A DNA stretch of 64,000 nt from Ilyomonas sp963847085 (lineage in GTDB: Bacteria; Bacteroidota; Bacteroidia; Chitinophagales; Chitinophagaceae), in contig CAWJYO010000010.1 in the NCBI GenBank assembly GCA_963847085.1, forward strand, positions 248,001 to 312,000, in the 5' to 3' direction. Shown in pieces: positions 8,609-18,221 of the stretch (the stretch's first letter is position 1; each line of letters starts with the position of its first letter). A program made the position numbers and the translations under genes. The notes beneath the pieces were generated by a model that made no database searches, was not told the DNA's origin, and worked only from the letters and a program-made list of their open reading frames with translations.

Positions 8609-10408
8609 TTATTCAAGCGTTTTCACACCTTGTATTTCCGCCGCTTCCTGCTGCAGCAAGTCAAAAACAATCACTTTGTTTTCGCCTTTATTTAAAAATG
8701 AAGCCGGACAATACAAATGCTGCTGCGGGCCTACAAACCAATGCCTGCCTAAGTTGTGCCCATTTACCCAAACTACACCTTTTGTATAATGGCTCATGTC
8801 AAGATACGTATCGTGCAGTTCGGATAAAGAAAATGAACCTGAATAAAATAGTCCTCTTTTTGCGGTATCAACTGTTGCGGTTTGTAAAGCTGTGATGAAA
8901 GAATCGCTCATAGGAAGTAAATACGTTTCCCAATTCATCAGGGTCATGCCGTTCAATGTAACACGGTCGGTAATACCTTTCCGGTCTATCATGTACTGCG
9001 CAAAATTGATGTGCCCCATCGCTTCCACTAATATGTCGAGCCGGGGTGTATCAACGTTTGTTTTTGGCAAATTAATCGTCCATTTGCCACCATTTCTGTA
9101 CACGGTATCAATGAGTTTTCCGTTCAAAAAAATAAGCGCATAATCGTGCGGTTCGGTAATAGTAAGTGTGCCGCTTTTATGACCGATTAATTTTGTGCTG
9201 TATAAAATATAGCCCGACGACTGCCCAAAGCTTTCCATCGGTTGCGGTTGTGGTGTTCTGATTGGCTTTGGTAAAACATTCCAAACAGAAGTGAGCGGCT
9301 TCATCACAAACGGCACAATTGTCATCGCTTCTACCGGTTTGGGAACATCAGGAATTTTATAAGAAACATACTGGCCTATTAGCTTGCGAAGCGCATAAAA
9401 TTTTGGCGTTGGCTGTCCTTGCTCGTTAATGGGCGCATCGTAATCATAACTCGTTACATCGGGTTGAAATTGGGTTGCTGAAAAGGCATTCGCACCTGCG
9501 GAAAAACCAAAATTGGTTCCACCATGAACTACATATAAATTGAATGATTTTTTGTTTTGCAATAAATATTTGATGTCTTTCAAAAGCGAAGCTGTATCTG
9601 GCTTTTGCCACTGCTCAAACCAATGTGTTAACCAGCCGGGATACGTTTCGCTGCTAAATGCCGGCACGCCCGGATTGTGCTTTTTTGCGGTTGCAAAATC
9701 AGCATCGCTAGTGCCACTATCCAGCCCAATGGCAGCACCCATAATATTGCCTGCATCCAGCATAAAATCGGTTGGGCCATCTGCCGTATAAAACGGAACG
9801 GTAATGCCGTTTTTTACCCAAAGTTTTCTTAACTCTTCTAAGTATGTTTTATCATTGCCATAACTGCCATATTCGTTTTCAATTTGCACCATCAGTATCG
9901 GTCCGCCTTTATCGCATTGCAGGCCTGTTACTTCTTTCGACAGATGTTCAACATACCTCGTAACCGCACTCATGTAAGTGCTGTCCATGCAGCGTATTTT
10001 TATGTCGGGTGTTTGCAGCAAATAAGCCGGCAAGCCACCAAAATCCCACTCGGCACACACATAAGGGCCTGGACGAAGTAACACCCATAAACCTTCCTGC
10101 TGACATAGTTTTATAAACGCAGCAATGTCTCTATTTTCAGAACGAAAATCCCAATGGTTGGGTGCTGTTTCAAGGTAATTCCAAAACACGTACACCGCAA
10201 TGGTATTGCATCCCATCGCTTTTGCCATCTGTATCCGGGCCCGCCAGTATTCTTTGGGAATGCGTGCCGGATGCATTTCTCCGCTGATCATTTGAAATGG
10301 TTTTCCATCCAATAAAAAATCATTTTTACTGAATGAAAAAACGTGCTTTTGCTGCGCAAAAAGAGTGAGTGAGGAAAAGAAAAAGAAGAAAATAGCAAGT
10401 GTTTTCAT
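8609..10408 (-). CDS. GH35 beta-galactosidase, secreted
   Basis: The 599-residue protein begins at the ATG complementary to 10406-10408; an 11-residue upstream extension would precede the signal peptide MKTLAIFFFFFSSLTLFAQQ and is unlikely. It is a glycoside hydrolase family 35 enzyme: KPFQMISGEMHPARIPKEYW at the start of the barrel, LLRPGPYVCAEWDFGGLPAY, MVQIENEYGSYG carrying the acid/base glutamate, and FSSETYPGWLTHWFEQW carrying the nucleophile glutamate. Beta-sandwich domains follow, with a jelly-roll near the C-terminus (VWVNGHNLGRHWFVGPQQHL). It would release galactose from beta-galactosides in the periplasm or outside the cell. No SusCD genes are next to it, so it is not in an obvious polysaccharide-utilisation locus. 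Confidence 0.93.
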   Translation of the reverse strand: MKTLAIFFFFFSSLTLFAQQKHVFSFSKNDFLLDGKPFQMISGEMHPARIPKEYWRARIQMAKAMGCNTIAVYVFWNYLETAPNHWDFRSENRDIAAFIKLCQQEGLWVLLRPGPYVCAEWDFGGLPAYLLQTPDIKIRCMDSTYMSAVTRYVEHLSKEVTGLQCDKGGPILMVQIENEYGSYGNDKTYLEELRKLWVKNGITVPFYTADGPTDFMLDAGNIMGAAIGLDSGTSDADFATAKKHNPGVPAFSSETYPGWLTHWFEQWQKPDTASLLKDIKYLLQNKKSFNLYVVHGGTNFGFSAGANAFSATQFQPDVTSYDYDAPINEQGQPTPKFYALRKLIGQYVSYKIPDVPKPVEAMTIVPFVMKPLTSVWNVLPKPIRTPQPQPMESFGQSSGYILYSTKLIGHKSGTLTITEPHDYALIFLNGKLIDTVYRNGGKWTINLPKTNVDTPRLDILVEAMGHINFAQYMIDRKGITDRVTLNGMTLMNWETYLLPMSDSFITALQTATVDTAKRGLFYSGSFSLSELHDTYLDMSHYTKGVVWVNGHNLGRHWFVGPQQHLYCPASFLNKGENKVIVFDLLQQEAAEIQGVKTLE

Positions 10409-10629
10409 ACGCAATACTATTAAAGGCGTGAAAGTAAACACAATGCAGGTAAAGCAGTTTCTGCGTTGATAAATAACAAGTTTTGGTTAATTCATTCGCT
10501 TACAAAAAGCGTATTGAAAAACATTTTTGTAATGATACAGCAAATGGTCATTCAACTAACAGATAGATGTCTGATTGAGAAAACAGCCAACTAAAGAAAG
10601 ATGAAAAGTAAGTACAGTAAGTTTACGAT

Positions 10630-11805
10630 TTACAGGGAAAATGAAACTCTTGTACCCTTACCCGTTTCACTTTGGAAGTTAAGGAAACCGCCTTTGCTAA
10701 TAAGATAGTCGTGCACCAGGCCCAATCCTAAACCATTGCCCTTTTCGTTGTTGGTACCATAACTTGAACCAACAGGTTTGTTTTTGTTTAAATTATCAGC
10801 CTGCTCTTTGCTCATACCGGTACCCGAATCGGTAATATGAATATAGTTTTTGGTTTCTTTGTTTTCGTGCGATATTACTATGCATCCGTTAGAAGTGAAT
10901 TTGTTGGCATTGGTAAGCAAATTGCGCAAAGCAAAACGTACGCCTTCTTCTTCTGCCAATAGGTTTACTGAAGAAGGGATTGCATTTATCAGCATGTTGT
11001 ACTTAACTGTGCAGTCTATTTCTTCTATCACTTCATCGGCCAGTTGTTGCATGTTAATGCTTTTGAGTTCTTTTTTTCTGCCTTCAATTTGCAATTTACC
11101 CCAATTGGTAATGTTGTCGAGCATATTAATAGCACTATTCACTTGTTTCGATAGCACCTCGTTCATACTTGTGGTTTCTGCTTTGGTAAGTATGTTGTTA
11201 CCCTCATGCTGCAAGCTTAACACCGTTTTTATATTTGATAGCGGACCTTTTATATCATGGCTCAGCATAGTGGATATATATCGCTGCTGTTGGTTTTGCT
11301 TTTCAAGCTGAAGGTTTTGCAACCGCAGCTCTACCAATTTCATTGCCTGCTGAGCAAATAGAGTTAAGACATCGCGATCTTCTTTGTTTAATAGGCGTGC
11401 TTTGGTAGCTATGATGTAAAACACACCAATTTTAAACCCTTTTTTTGTAATGAGTGGCACACCTGCATAATGCCGGTAACAGGGATTGCTTGACACATAA
11501 GGAAAATGACTGAATCTTCCATCCATTTCCATGTCTTCTACTTCAAATACATCTTCCTGCATGATGGTATAATTGCATACTGAAATATCACGACTGGCTT
11601 CACAAAAGGTAAGACCCTTTTTTGCTTTTATCCATTGTCTTGAATCATCTATAAAACTAATCGCTGCCACAGGCGACCGCAACATTGTGGCAGCCAGCTC
11701 TACTAAATCATCAAATTCTTTTTCAAAACCGGAGTCAAGAATATGGTAGCTGTAAAGTTCTTTTACTCTTTCATTTTCGTTATTGGATGTTGGATAGTGA
11801 GACAT
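10630..11805 (-). CDS. Sensor histidine kinase with N-terminal GAF domain
   Basis: 391 residues without membrane segments, so a cytoplasmic kinase. A GAF domain covers about residues 20-160 (FDDLVELAATMLRSPVAAIS, HYAGVPLITKKGFKIGVFYI), then a coiled stretch rich in Gln. The H-box STMLSHDIKGPLSNIK is near residue 185, followed by the N-box NLLTNANKFTSNG, G1 HITDSGTGMS and G2 GNGLGLGLVHDYLISKGG. No receiver domain is fused and no response regulator is adjacent, so its partner is elsewhere. GAF-kinases of this kind sense small ligands or redox state; the ligand is unknown. The gene is monocistronic. Confidence 0.92.
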   Translation of the reverse strand: MSHYPTSNNENERVKELYSYHILDSGFEKEFDDLVELAATMLRSPVAAISFIDDSRQWIKAKKGLTFCEASRDISVCNYTIMQEDVFEVEDMEMDGRFSHFPYVSSNPCYRHYAGVPLITKKGFKIGVFYIIATKARLLNKEDRDVLTLFAQQAMKLVELRLQNLQLEKQNQQQRYISTMLSHDIKGPLSNIKTVLSLQHEGNNILTKAETTSMNEVLSKQVNSAINMLDNITNWGKLQIEGRKKELKSINMQQLADEVIEEIDCTVKYNMLINAIPSSVNLLAEEEGVRFALRNLLTNANKFTSNGCIVISHENKETKNYIHITDSGTGMSKEQADNLNKNKPVGSSYGTNNEKGNGLGLGLVHDYLISKGGFLNFQSETGKGTRVSFSL

Positions 11806-11950
11806 AAGTAATACTTACTAATTAAACTGGAGTACGAAAATAACTTACTAAAGAATTGAAATGCGATTCAGCAGTTTGATTTAATTCAATTTTAATTTAC
11901 CGGCGGTACAGTGCATTTCACCGAACAAACTGATGGCATCAATCAGGATA

Positions 11951-12940
11951 TTAAAATAAGTTTTCTATCAAAAACAAAAGGTCTGGCTTTATATTCCAGA
12001 CCTTTTGTTTTTGTGCATATTTTTCTACTACCAATTGCTGAACCGAATGCCAACCGAATAAGGATATTGTGTTAACGTATGTTCGTGCAAAGGATTGATG
12101 CTGTAAGAGCCAAACAACCTTACCGGACCCAATGCCAAGCTCGCCAACATAAGCAAACCGCCACTGGTTCAAATCAAAGTCGCCACGCATTTTGGTTTTG
12201 CCTCTTTCATCACTTTTTTGTTTGGTGTGGCTGCCAATTAAATAACCCGCACTGGCGCCAACACTAAACGATATGCGCTTTTTATTGGGAAACGGATTGA
12301 TGTTCAGCATCATCGGTACGGTGGCATAAGCAGTGTACAATTTGTCTTTTGAGAAGTTGACACTATCTCTAAATATATAAGCTGGTGTTTTGTTATAACT
12401 GATATTATTATCGTAGCGGAAATTAAACATTTCCAAACCTAAGCCATACTTTAAATTGATGGCCCGTTTTACAATGTTCAGTTTTTGCATAAACACCCAG
12501 ATGTTTACGTTAGATGATTTGGTAATCAGTTTCAAATCGCTTTTCCCAAAGGGCTTTTGCGATGATGTTGTGTACAAGTATGGGTCGCCTGCAACAGCAG
12601 CATAATTCGTTTTATCAGTATAATTAGCAAAACCTAAATCGAATATAAACCAGTTGGTGCTGAATGTTTGTTTTCGTTTTACTACTACCGTATCGTATTC
12701 ATGCGAATTCGAGCGAATGGTTACAGTAAATGTTCTTCCCTTGTCACTATTTCCCTCGCCGTTTTTACCACGTTTCACAATTACAAAATTGCCAACGCGA
12801 ATGGTATCTGGCTTCTGGAAACCAGTGTCTGTTAAGGGTTTTAGCGTTGTGTCAGCCGTTGTTGCGTTGCTGTTATTTTGTTGGGCAAATGAAGAAATTC
12901 CAAGCCATACAATCATCGTCGTAATAATAAATCGTTTCAT
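11951..12940 (-). CDS. Outer-membrane beta-barrel protein
   Basis: 329 residues with signal peptide MKRFIITTMIVWLGISSFAQ, then a Thr/Asp-rich linker and alternating aromatic strands (WFIFDLGFANYTDKTNYAAV, LKYGLGLEMFNFRYDNNISY, YATVPMMLNINPF, SVGASAGYLIGSHTKQKSD) typical of the PorT-like outer-membrane barrel fold. It is the third gene of a minus-strand set after an ECF sigma factor and its membrane anti-sigma, 60 bases downstream of the latter. This order is common in Bacteroidota, where the barrel gene is co-regulated with the sigma pair. A structural or sensory role at the cell surface is inference. Confidence 0.82.
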   Translation of the reverse strand: MKRFIITTMIVWLGISSFAQQNNSNATTADTTLKPLTDTGFQKPDTIRVGNFVIVKRGKNGEGNSDKGRTFTVTIRSNSHEYDTVVVKRKQTFSTNWFIFDLGFANYTDKTNYAAVAGDPYLYTTSSQKPFGKSDLKLITKSSNVNIWVFMQKLNIVKRAINLKYGLGLEMFNFRYDNNISYNKTPAYIFRDSVNFSKDKLYTAYATVPMMLNINPFPNKKRISFSVGASAGYLIGSHTKQKSDERGKTKMRGDFDLNQWRFAYVGELGIGSGKVVWLLQHQSFARTYVNTISLFGWHSVQQLVVEKYAQKQKVWNIKPDLLFLIENLF

Positions 12941-13000
12941 ATTCTTTCTGTTTTCAAATTGGTTTTATAACAGTGTTTTTATTTCGATAGAGAAGAAAAA

Positions 13001-14068
13001 TTAATCCATATTTTGCTTTGTCTTGCCACCCAACAAGCGCGATGCACTTTTTAAAATGCCATTTACTTTGGCTTTATTCAATTGCAGCGAAGCCACATAC
13101 AATGTATGCGCATCATCATCGGTGTTCAGTTCTTTATAAACGGCAGGCTTCGCTATATTGTCATCAGCCGAAACCAACACAGCTGTTTGTGTAGGCGCAT
13201 CATCAACAGCAACTTCTTCCAATGGCTTCAGGGTTTCAACGGTTTTGTTTTCAACTGCAATTGGTTCTTTGTGTATTGCGGTTTGTGCCGCTTCCGGTGT
13301 TACAATAACGTTGTTTATGGTTGTGGGTTTATCTGTTATTTTATTGTCAAACACAACTTCATTGTTATCATCATTGCTTTGTTTGTAACGGTTTGTTTTT
13401 TGGGTTGATGAAACTGTTTTAATGGTTTGTTTTTGCTCATTTTTCTTAACTACTTCTAACGCTGATGATGTAACAGATGCAGTTTGCGGAATATGGGTTT
13501 GTGTTGATGATGTAACCTCTTTTTGTTGTGATACAACAGGTTTTACAACGGCTGCTGTAGGTTGAGTTTGACGAGAAGAGAACAGCAACCCCAACAAAAT
13601 TGCGCCAGCCAAACTTGCTGCTACCGCAAGCCTTGTTACATACATTGGAATGATTCTTCTTTCCCTTTTATAAAGTTTTTCTTTTCCATCAAATGCAATG
13701 GTTTCGAGCGGCAATCGGGTTTGTTGCAGCAACATAAATTCAGCTTGTAGTTGTGGATGCTGCAACACAAATCGTTCTGTGTTTTCCCTTTCTTCTTCGC
13801 TTAATTCATTATCGGTATAAAGCAAAAAATACTCTTCATAATTATGGCTTCCGATTTCTTTTTCTTCGTTTTTGAACAATGAATTTTTATTGAAGAAAAC
13901 ATCTTCTCTATTAATAGGAAGCTTTGTTTTTAGTAATGCATCCAATGCTACTTTATATTGCGGATGCTGCTGCACGAAAGCCTCTACCGCATTGCGTTCT
14001 GTATTGCTCAATTCATCGTCAACATACAACAAAAAATATTCTTCGTAATTGTGTTCTGTAATCTTCAT
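13001..14068 (-). CDS. Probable membrane anti-sigma factor with duplicated N-terminal module
   Basis: 355 residues, 19 bases downstream of an ECF sigma factor. The cytoplasmic N-terminus contains two copies of a module of about 47 residues: HNYEEYFLLYVDDELS...QQHPQYK near residues 6-52 and HNYEEYFLLYTDNELS...LQHPQLQ near 74-120. One membrane segment (VAASLAGAILLGLLF) lies near 146-165, followed by a long periplasmic Thr/Val/Lys-rich part. This is the architecture of anti-sigma factors: the N-terminal module binds sigma and the periplasmic part senses. The ATG follows the leader GGCAAAAACAAAAGTT. I see no HxxxCxxC zinc motif, so it is not a classic ZAS domain. Confidence 0.8.
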   Translation of the reverse strand: MKITEHNYEEYFLLYVDDELSNTERNAVEAFVQQHPQYKVALDALLKTKLPINREDVFFNKNSLFKNEEKEIGSHNYEEYFLLYTDNELSEEERENTERFVLQHPQLQAEFMLLQQTRLPLETIAFDGKEKLYKRERRIIPMYVTRLAVAASLAGAILLGLLFSSRQTQPTAAVVKPVVSQQKEVTSSTQTHIPQTASVTSSALEVVKKNEQKQTIKTVSSTQKTNRYKQSNDDNNEVVFDNKITDKPTTINNVIVTPEAAQTAIHKEPIAVENKTVETLKPLEEVAVDDAPTQTAVLVSADDNIAKPAVYKELNTDDDAHTLYVASLQLNKAKVNGILKSASRLLGGKTKQNMD

Positions 14069-14087
14069 AACTTTTGTTTTTGCCGGT

Positions 14088-14573
14088 TTATATCACATTT
14101 TCTTTACTCACCAAATAGTTTTTTAAAGCCAGCCTTGCACGATGCAAATACACTTTTACCTGGCTTTCATTTAAACTCATAATCTGCCCGATTTCTTCAT
14201 AGCTATAGCCTTCATAATCTTTCAGCATCACCAGGCTTTTTTGCACTTCACTCAACCGGTTTAAGGCTTCGGCTAAAATTTGTTTTGCATTGTTCACGCT
14301 TGTTGCTTGAATACTTGTTTCTTCACCAAATTCCCCTTTCAATTGCACCCTTTTGTTTTTGCGGATATGATCAATCATCTGGTTATAAGCCACTGTAAAC
14401 AAATACGATTTGCTTTTGCTTACTTCCACATTATCGCGGGCCCGCCACATTTTTTCAAATGCGGTTTGCACAATATCACGCGCATCTTCTTCATGCCGCA
14501 AATTTTTTACGATGAACCGAAACACATTATCGGCATAAAGATTCACACAATGATTGTATTCAGATGCAGTCAT
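14088..14573 (-). CDS. ECF-type RNA polymerase sigma factor
   Basis: The likely start is the ATG complementary to 14571-14573 (MTASEYNHCVNLYADNVFRF), giving 161 residues; the upstream in-frame Met adds a hydrophobic leader unlike the family. Region 2 is LRHEEDARDIVQTAFEKMWR with SYLFTVAYNQMIDHIRKNKR. Region 4 is LNRLSEVQKSLVMLKDYEGY, then SYEEIGQIMSLNESQVKVYL, a helix-turn-helix that reads the -35 element. It belongs to the sigma-70 ECF group of Bacteroidota and is first in a sigma/anti-sigma/barrel operon, so it probably drives its own operon and other envelope genes once released by the anti-sigma factor. Confidence 0.92.
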   Translation of the reverse strand: MTASEYNHCVNLYADNVFRFIVKNLRHEEDARDIVQTAFEKMWRARDNVEVSKSKSYLFTVAYNQMIDHIRKNKRVQLKGEFGEETSIQATSVNNAKQILAEALNRLSEVQKSLVMLKDYEGYSYEEIGQIMSLNESQVKVYLHRARLALKNYLVSKENVI

Positions 14574-14648
14574 AAACAGCGGGATGAACAGTGATTTGAA
14601 AGTAATACGCAGCACAAAAACAAATGTTACAGCGCGATAGAAATTAAT

Positions 14649-15443
14649 CTAACCAATTGCTTTTACAATGCCACCATCTGCCCGCAATGCAGCACCATTT
14701 GTGGCAGATGAAAGCGGGCTGGCAATGTATGTAACAAGGTTAGCAATTTCATCAACTGAAGCAAACCGTTGCAACAGCGATGAAGGTCGCATGTGAGTGA
14801 AAAATTCTTCTTCCACCTGCTGCTCAGATTTGTTTTGCTGTTTGGCAGTGGCTTGAATAAAATTGCCTGCGCCTTCCGATTTGGTCGGTCCGGGCATAAT
14901 AGAATTTACAGTAACGCCAGTGCCTTTGGTAAGCTGCGCAATGCCACTGCTCAGGGCCAGTTGTGCAGTTTTGGTCATTCCGTAATGAATCATTTCTTCG
15001 GGAATATTGATGGCGCTTTCGCTGGAAATAAAAATAATTCTGCCCCAGTTTTTAGCAAGCATGTGAGGAAGATAAGCTCTAGATAAACGAATGCCGCTTA
15101 ACACATTCACTTCAAAAAAATGAAGCCAGTCTTCATCCCTAATTTCTGTAAATGCTTTGGGTTCAAATATGGAAATGTTATTGATCAGAATATCCACTTC
15201 AGGTAATTGTTTGATGAGATTGTTTACATCCTTTCCATTAGCAAAATCTGCTACAATGCCCGCCATCATTGCATTTGGTACGGTTGCTTTTATTTGCTGA
15301 ATGGCTTCATCAATGCGTTGCTGCGTTCTTCCGTTAATATAAACGGTGGCGCCTTCTGATGCCAATTGTTTGGCAGTAGCCAAACCAATACCTGCAGTTG
15401 AACCAGTAATCAACGCGGTTTTATTTTGTAGTTGAAGATTCAT
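14649..15443 (-). CDS. SDR family NAD(P)-dependent oxidoreductase
   Basis: 264 residues of classical short-chain dehydrogenase: cofactor motif ALITGSTAGIGLATAKQL, the structural NNIS near residue 90 (DILINNISIFEPKAF), a catalytic serine in IIFISSESAINIPEEM and YGMTKTAQLAL, the YxxxK pair. The C-terminal region GGIVKAIG is family-like. An Arg after the first strand (NGRTQQR) favours NADPH. Substrate is unknown. It faces the sigma factor with a 75-base gap and is probably its own unit. Confidence 0.9.
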   Translation of the reverse strand: MNLQLQNKTALITGSTAGIGLATAKQLASEGATVYINGRTQQRIDEAIQQIKATVPNAMMAGIVADFANGKDVNNLIKQLPEVDILINNISIFEPKAFTEIRDEDWLHFFEVNVLSGIRLSRAYLPHMLAKNWGRIIFISSESAINIPEEMIHYGMTKTAQLALSSGIAQLTKGTGVTVNSIMPGPTKSEGAGNFIQATAKQQNKSEQQVEEEFFTHMRPSSLLQRFASVDEIANLVTYIASPLSSATNGAALRADGGIVKAIG

Positions 15444-15537
15444 TTTAAATGTTTGTTTTATTTGTCAAAGTAAGAAAAGAAACCGCATCTTTTCGTTCAT
15501 TTGATTATTGAGTGATATCTTATTATGTAAATAAAGT

Positions 15538-15626
15538 GTCCCGCAGATTTTGCAAATGGCCGCAGATTCATATAGAATATCTGCGTAAATCGGCGAAATC
15601 TGCGGAACAAATCCAAAGTGATACAT
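15538..15626. repeat. ATCTGCGG-type palindromic repeat, long copy
   Basis: TCCCGCAGATTTTGC at the left pairs with the complementary GCGAAATCTGCGGAA at the right, with an inner pair CCGCAGATTC and ATATCTGCG around a short loop. The tail AAAGTGATACATTACC is shared with the copy at 4426-4490. The element lies just upstream of the M13 peptidase gene. Confidence 0.75.
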
Positions 15627-15666
15627 TACCCATTATAGCTATTGTCATACATTGCCAAAAAATTTC

Positions 15667-17703
15667 ATGCTCAATAAAAATGTATTGTTTCTTGCTGTTG
15701 TTTTCTTTTTCATTTCATCGTGTAATGAAACAAAAAGAAACGCAACCAAACCCGATGTGCTGGCTGCCAACGTTGATTCGAGTGTAAATCCTGCCGACGA
15801 TTTTTTTGGTTTTGCCAATGGCAAGTGGATAAAAAACAATCCTATTCCCGGCGATGAAAGTGGTTGGGGTTTATTCCAGGTTATTCCTAATGAAACCTTA
15901 CAGCGGTTGAGAGATATTAATGAAGAAATGGCCAAAATGGAACATAACAATGGAACGGCTGAACAAAAGATTGGCGACTTCTGGAAAGCGGCCAACGATA
16001 CGGCAAAGATTGAACAACTTGGCACTAAACCATTACAGCCTTATCTATCCAAAATTGATTCAATACACGATGCTGCATCGTTGCAAACTGTAATGGCGCA
16101 GTTGGATGCTATGGGTGTTGGTGGTGCCGTTCAAATGTTTGTTGGGCAAGACGCTAAGAACAGTACGGCGCAAGTGTTGCAATTGTGGCAAACCGGTTTG
16201 GGACTGCCGGAGCGTGAGTTTTATTTTAAGATGGACAGCACATCGGTTGCGCTTCGCAGTGCATACACCAAAAACATCACTCAAAATTTGGTGTTGCTGG
16301 GCGAAGATTCGGCTAAAGCGGCTGCTTCTGCCAAAAACATTTTATCCCTTGAAACAGCATTGGCAAAATCGAGCAAGAAGGTAGAAGATTTGCGCGACCC
16401 ATATGCCAATTATCACAAGTATGCGACGAAAGATTTGTATAAAGTTTCGCCGCAAATTGATTGGAATAATTACATGAATATTTATGGCGTTGGCAAAGCC
16501 GATTCTGTAATTATTGGTCAGCCTGATTATTATAAAGAAGCAGGTACAATGCTCCATTCTGCTTCTTTGGATACATGGAAAGATTATCTGCGTTACCGGC
16601 TTGCCAACACATTTGCGCCTGCCTTACCTGAAGCGTTTGGTAAAGCCGATTTTGAGTTCAATAAATTATTTTCAGGCGCTACCGAAAGAAGAGTAAGATG
16701 GAAACGAATTATCGGAAGTGAGCAAAACGTAATGGGCGAATTGCTGGGACAGATTTATGTAAAAAAATACTTCGATGATAGTGCTAAAGCGCGTTATACA
16801 AAGCTGGTTGAAAATGTTCGGACTGCCTTGAAGCATCGCATTGAAAACCTTGCATGGATGAGCGATAGCACCAAACAAAAAGCATTGGCGAAGTTGGCTG
16901 TAGTAAATAAAAAAGTGGGCTATCCTGATAAGTGGAAAGATTTTTCTTCGTTACAAATTACGCCGGATAGTTATTTCCAAAACCTTGTAAATGCAAGCCT
17001 TTTCTGGCACAATTTCAACGTCAATAAATTAGGCAAGCCGGTTGATAAAACCGAATGGGGAATGTATCCACAAACCTATAACGCGTATTACGATCCATCC
17101 AACAACGAAATTGTATTGCCAGCGGCGGCATTCATCGTTCCGGGTTACAGCGATAGTGAGTTGGATGATGCCGTTGTGTATGGCTATATGGCAGCTTCTA
17201 CCATTGGTCATGAAATGACACATGGTTTTGATGATGAAGGCAGACAGTTTGATGCACAAGGAAACTTAAAAGAATGGTGGACGCCGCAGGATTCGGCGAA
17301 GTTTGCACAGCGTGCCAAAGTGTTGGCAGACCAGTTTAGCCAATATGTTGCGGTAGATACATTTAAAATCAATGGCAAAGCCACATTGGGCGAAAATATT
17401 GCTGATTTAGGTGGCGTGTTGTTGGGCTATGATGCGTTTAAATTAACCGACGAATACAAAAAGGGCGAGAAGATTGGCGGCTATACACCCACACAGCGTT
17501 TCTTTTTAGGATATGCGTTAAGCTGGATGGAAAACGAGCGCCCGCAACAGGTGCGCACGCAAGTGTTGACGGATGTGCATTCGCCATCGAAATTTCGCGT
17601 GTTAGGACCTCTAACGAACGTAGATGCGTTTTATGAAGCTTTTGGTGTAAAACCGGGAAACAAAATGTACACGCCGGATAGTTTGCGCGCAAGGATTTGG
17701 TAA
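15667..17703 (+). CDS. M13 family zinc metallopeptidase, lipoprotein
   Basis: 678 residues from the ATG at 15667, giving the lipoprotein signal MLNKNVLFLAVVFFFISSCN with the lipobox cysteine at residue 19; a start 15 bases upstream is possible but gives a worse signal. The family (neprilysin/PepO-like) is recognised by PADDFFGFANGKWIKNNPIP near the N-terminus, HEMTH zinc site at 515-519, ENIADLGG with the third ligand Glu576, and the C-terminal VDAFYEAFGVKPGNKMYTP. It cleaves small peptides in the periplasm or at the outer membrane. It is followed by a strong bidirectional terminator. Confidence 0.94.
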   Translation: MLNKNVLFLAVVFFFISSCNETKRNATKPDVLAANVDSSVNPADDFFGFANGKWIKNNPIPGDESGWGLFQVIPNETLQRLRDINEEMAKMEHNNGTAEQKIGDFWKAANDTAKIEQLGTKPLQPYLSKIDSIHDAASLQTVMAQLDAMGVGGAVQMFVGQDAKNSTAQVLQLWQTGLGLPEREFYFKMDSTSVALRSAYTKNITQNLVLLGEDSAKAAASAKNILSLETALAKSSKKVEDLRDPYANYHKYATKDLYKVSPQIDWNNYMNIYGVGKADSVIIGQPDYYKEAGTMLHSASLDTWKDYLRYRLANTFAPALPEAFGKADFEFNKLFSGATERRVRWKRIIGSEQNVMGELLGQIYVKKYFDDSAKARYTKLVENVRTALKHRIENLAWMSDSTKQKALAKLAVVNKKVGYPDKWKDFSSLQITPDSYFQNLVNASLFWHNFNVNKLGKPVDKTEWGMYPQTYNAYYDPSNNEIVLPAAAFIVPGYSDSELDDAVVYGYMAASTIGHEMTHGFDDEGRQFDAQGNLKEWWTPQDSAKFAQRAKVLADQFSQYVAVDTFKINGKATLGENIADLGGVLLGYDAFKLTDEYKKGEKIGGYTPTQRFFLGYALSWMENERPQQVRTQVLTDVHSPSKFRVLGPLTNVDAFYEAFGVKPGNKMYTPDSLRARIW

Positions 17704-17729
17704 TGATATTGAGGTTTGTTTTTGCACCA

Positions 17730-17766
17730 AAAACACAGATGAAAGAATCATCTGTGTTTTGTTTTT
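17730..17766. terminator. Bidirectional intrinsic terminator
   Basis: A perfect 13-bp stem, AAAACACAGATGA (17730-17742) and its complement (17748-17760), with loop AAGAA, followed by GTTTTT on the plus strand. It separates the convergent M13 peptidase and DUF1801 genes. Confidence 0.85.
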
Positions 17767-18124
17767 ACTTCTTTTTATTTTCAATTTTATTCAGTCTGAA
17801 TAACACCATTCTTTTTATCAAATCCAGTGGAATTGGTTCATTCAATGGAAACTGAACCGAGCCTTTGGCGCGTTTATAATGCGATAATTCTTCTTCAAAT
17901 TCATCAATACTTTGAGGTGTTGGATAGAAGCCAATGTGGTTTTTAAATGCACCAAAATGCACCAGATTTTTTCCTGCAAAAACAAAAGTGGGAATGCCGT
18001 ATTTGATTGTCTCTTTCGCGTCGGGCACAATTTGCTGAACGGTGGTTCTGATTTGTTGTAATACAGCTTGTACTTCAGATGAAAATTGTTGCATGTATGC
18101 GTTAATGCTGGTTGGTTGCGTCAT
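17765..18124 (-). CDS. DUF1801 (YdhG/iron chaperone-like) protein
   Basis: 119 residues from the ATG complementary to 18122-18124. The family pattern is clear: SINAYMQQFSSEVQAVLQQI, then PDAKETIKYGIPTFVFAGKN, VHFGAFKNHIGFYPTP and GSVQFPLNEPIPLDLIKRMV. This small alpha/beta fold is shared with the Bacillus frataxin-like Fra (YdhG) protein, but most members are uncharacterised; iron binding is not shown by any motif here. No signal peptide. The stop overlaps the edge of the terminator shared with the M13 gene. Confidence 0.88.
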   Translation of the reverse strand: MTQPTSINAYMQQFSSEVQAVLQQIRTTVQQIVPDAKETIKYGIPTFVFAGKNLVHFGAFKNHIGFYPTPQSIDEFEEELSHYKRAKGSVQFPLNEPIPLDLIKRMVLFRLNKIENKKK

Positions 18125-18221
18125 AAACAAATTGATTTTCTGTTGTTGAAACTATTAACTAAGCTAAGTTTTCTTTCTAAAAAAATAGGTATTGCTTTTG
18201 CTTTGTTTTTACTTAAAAAAT

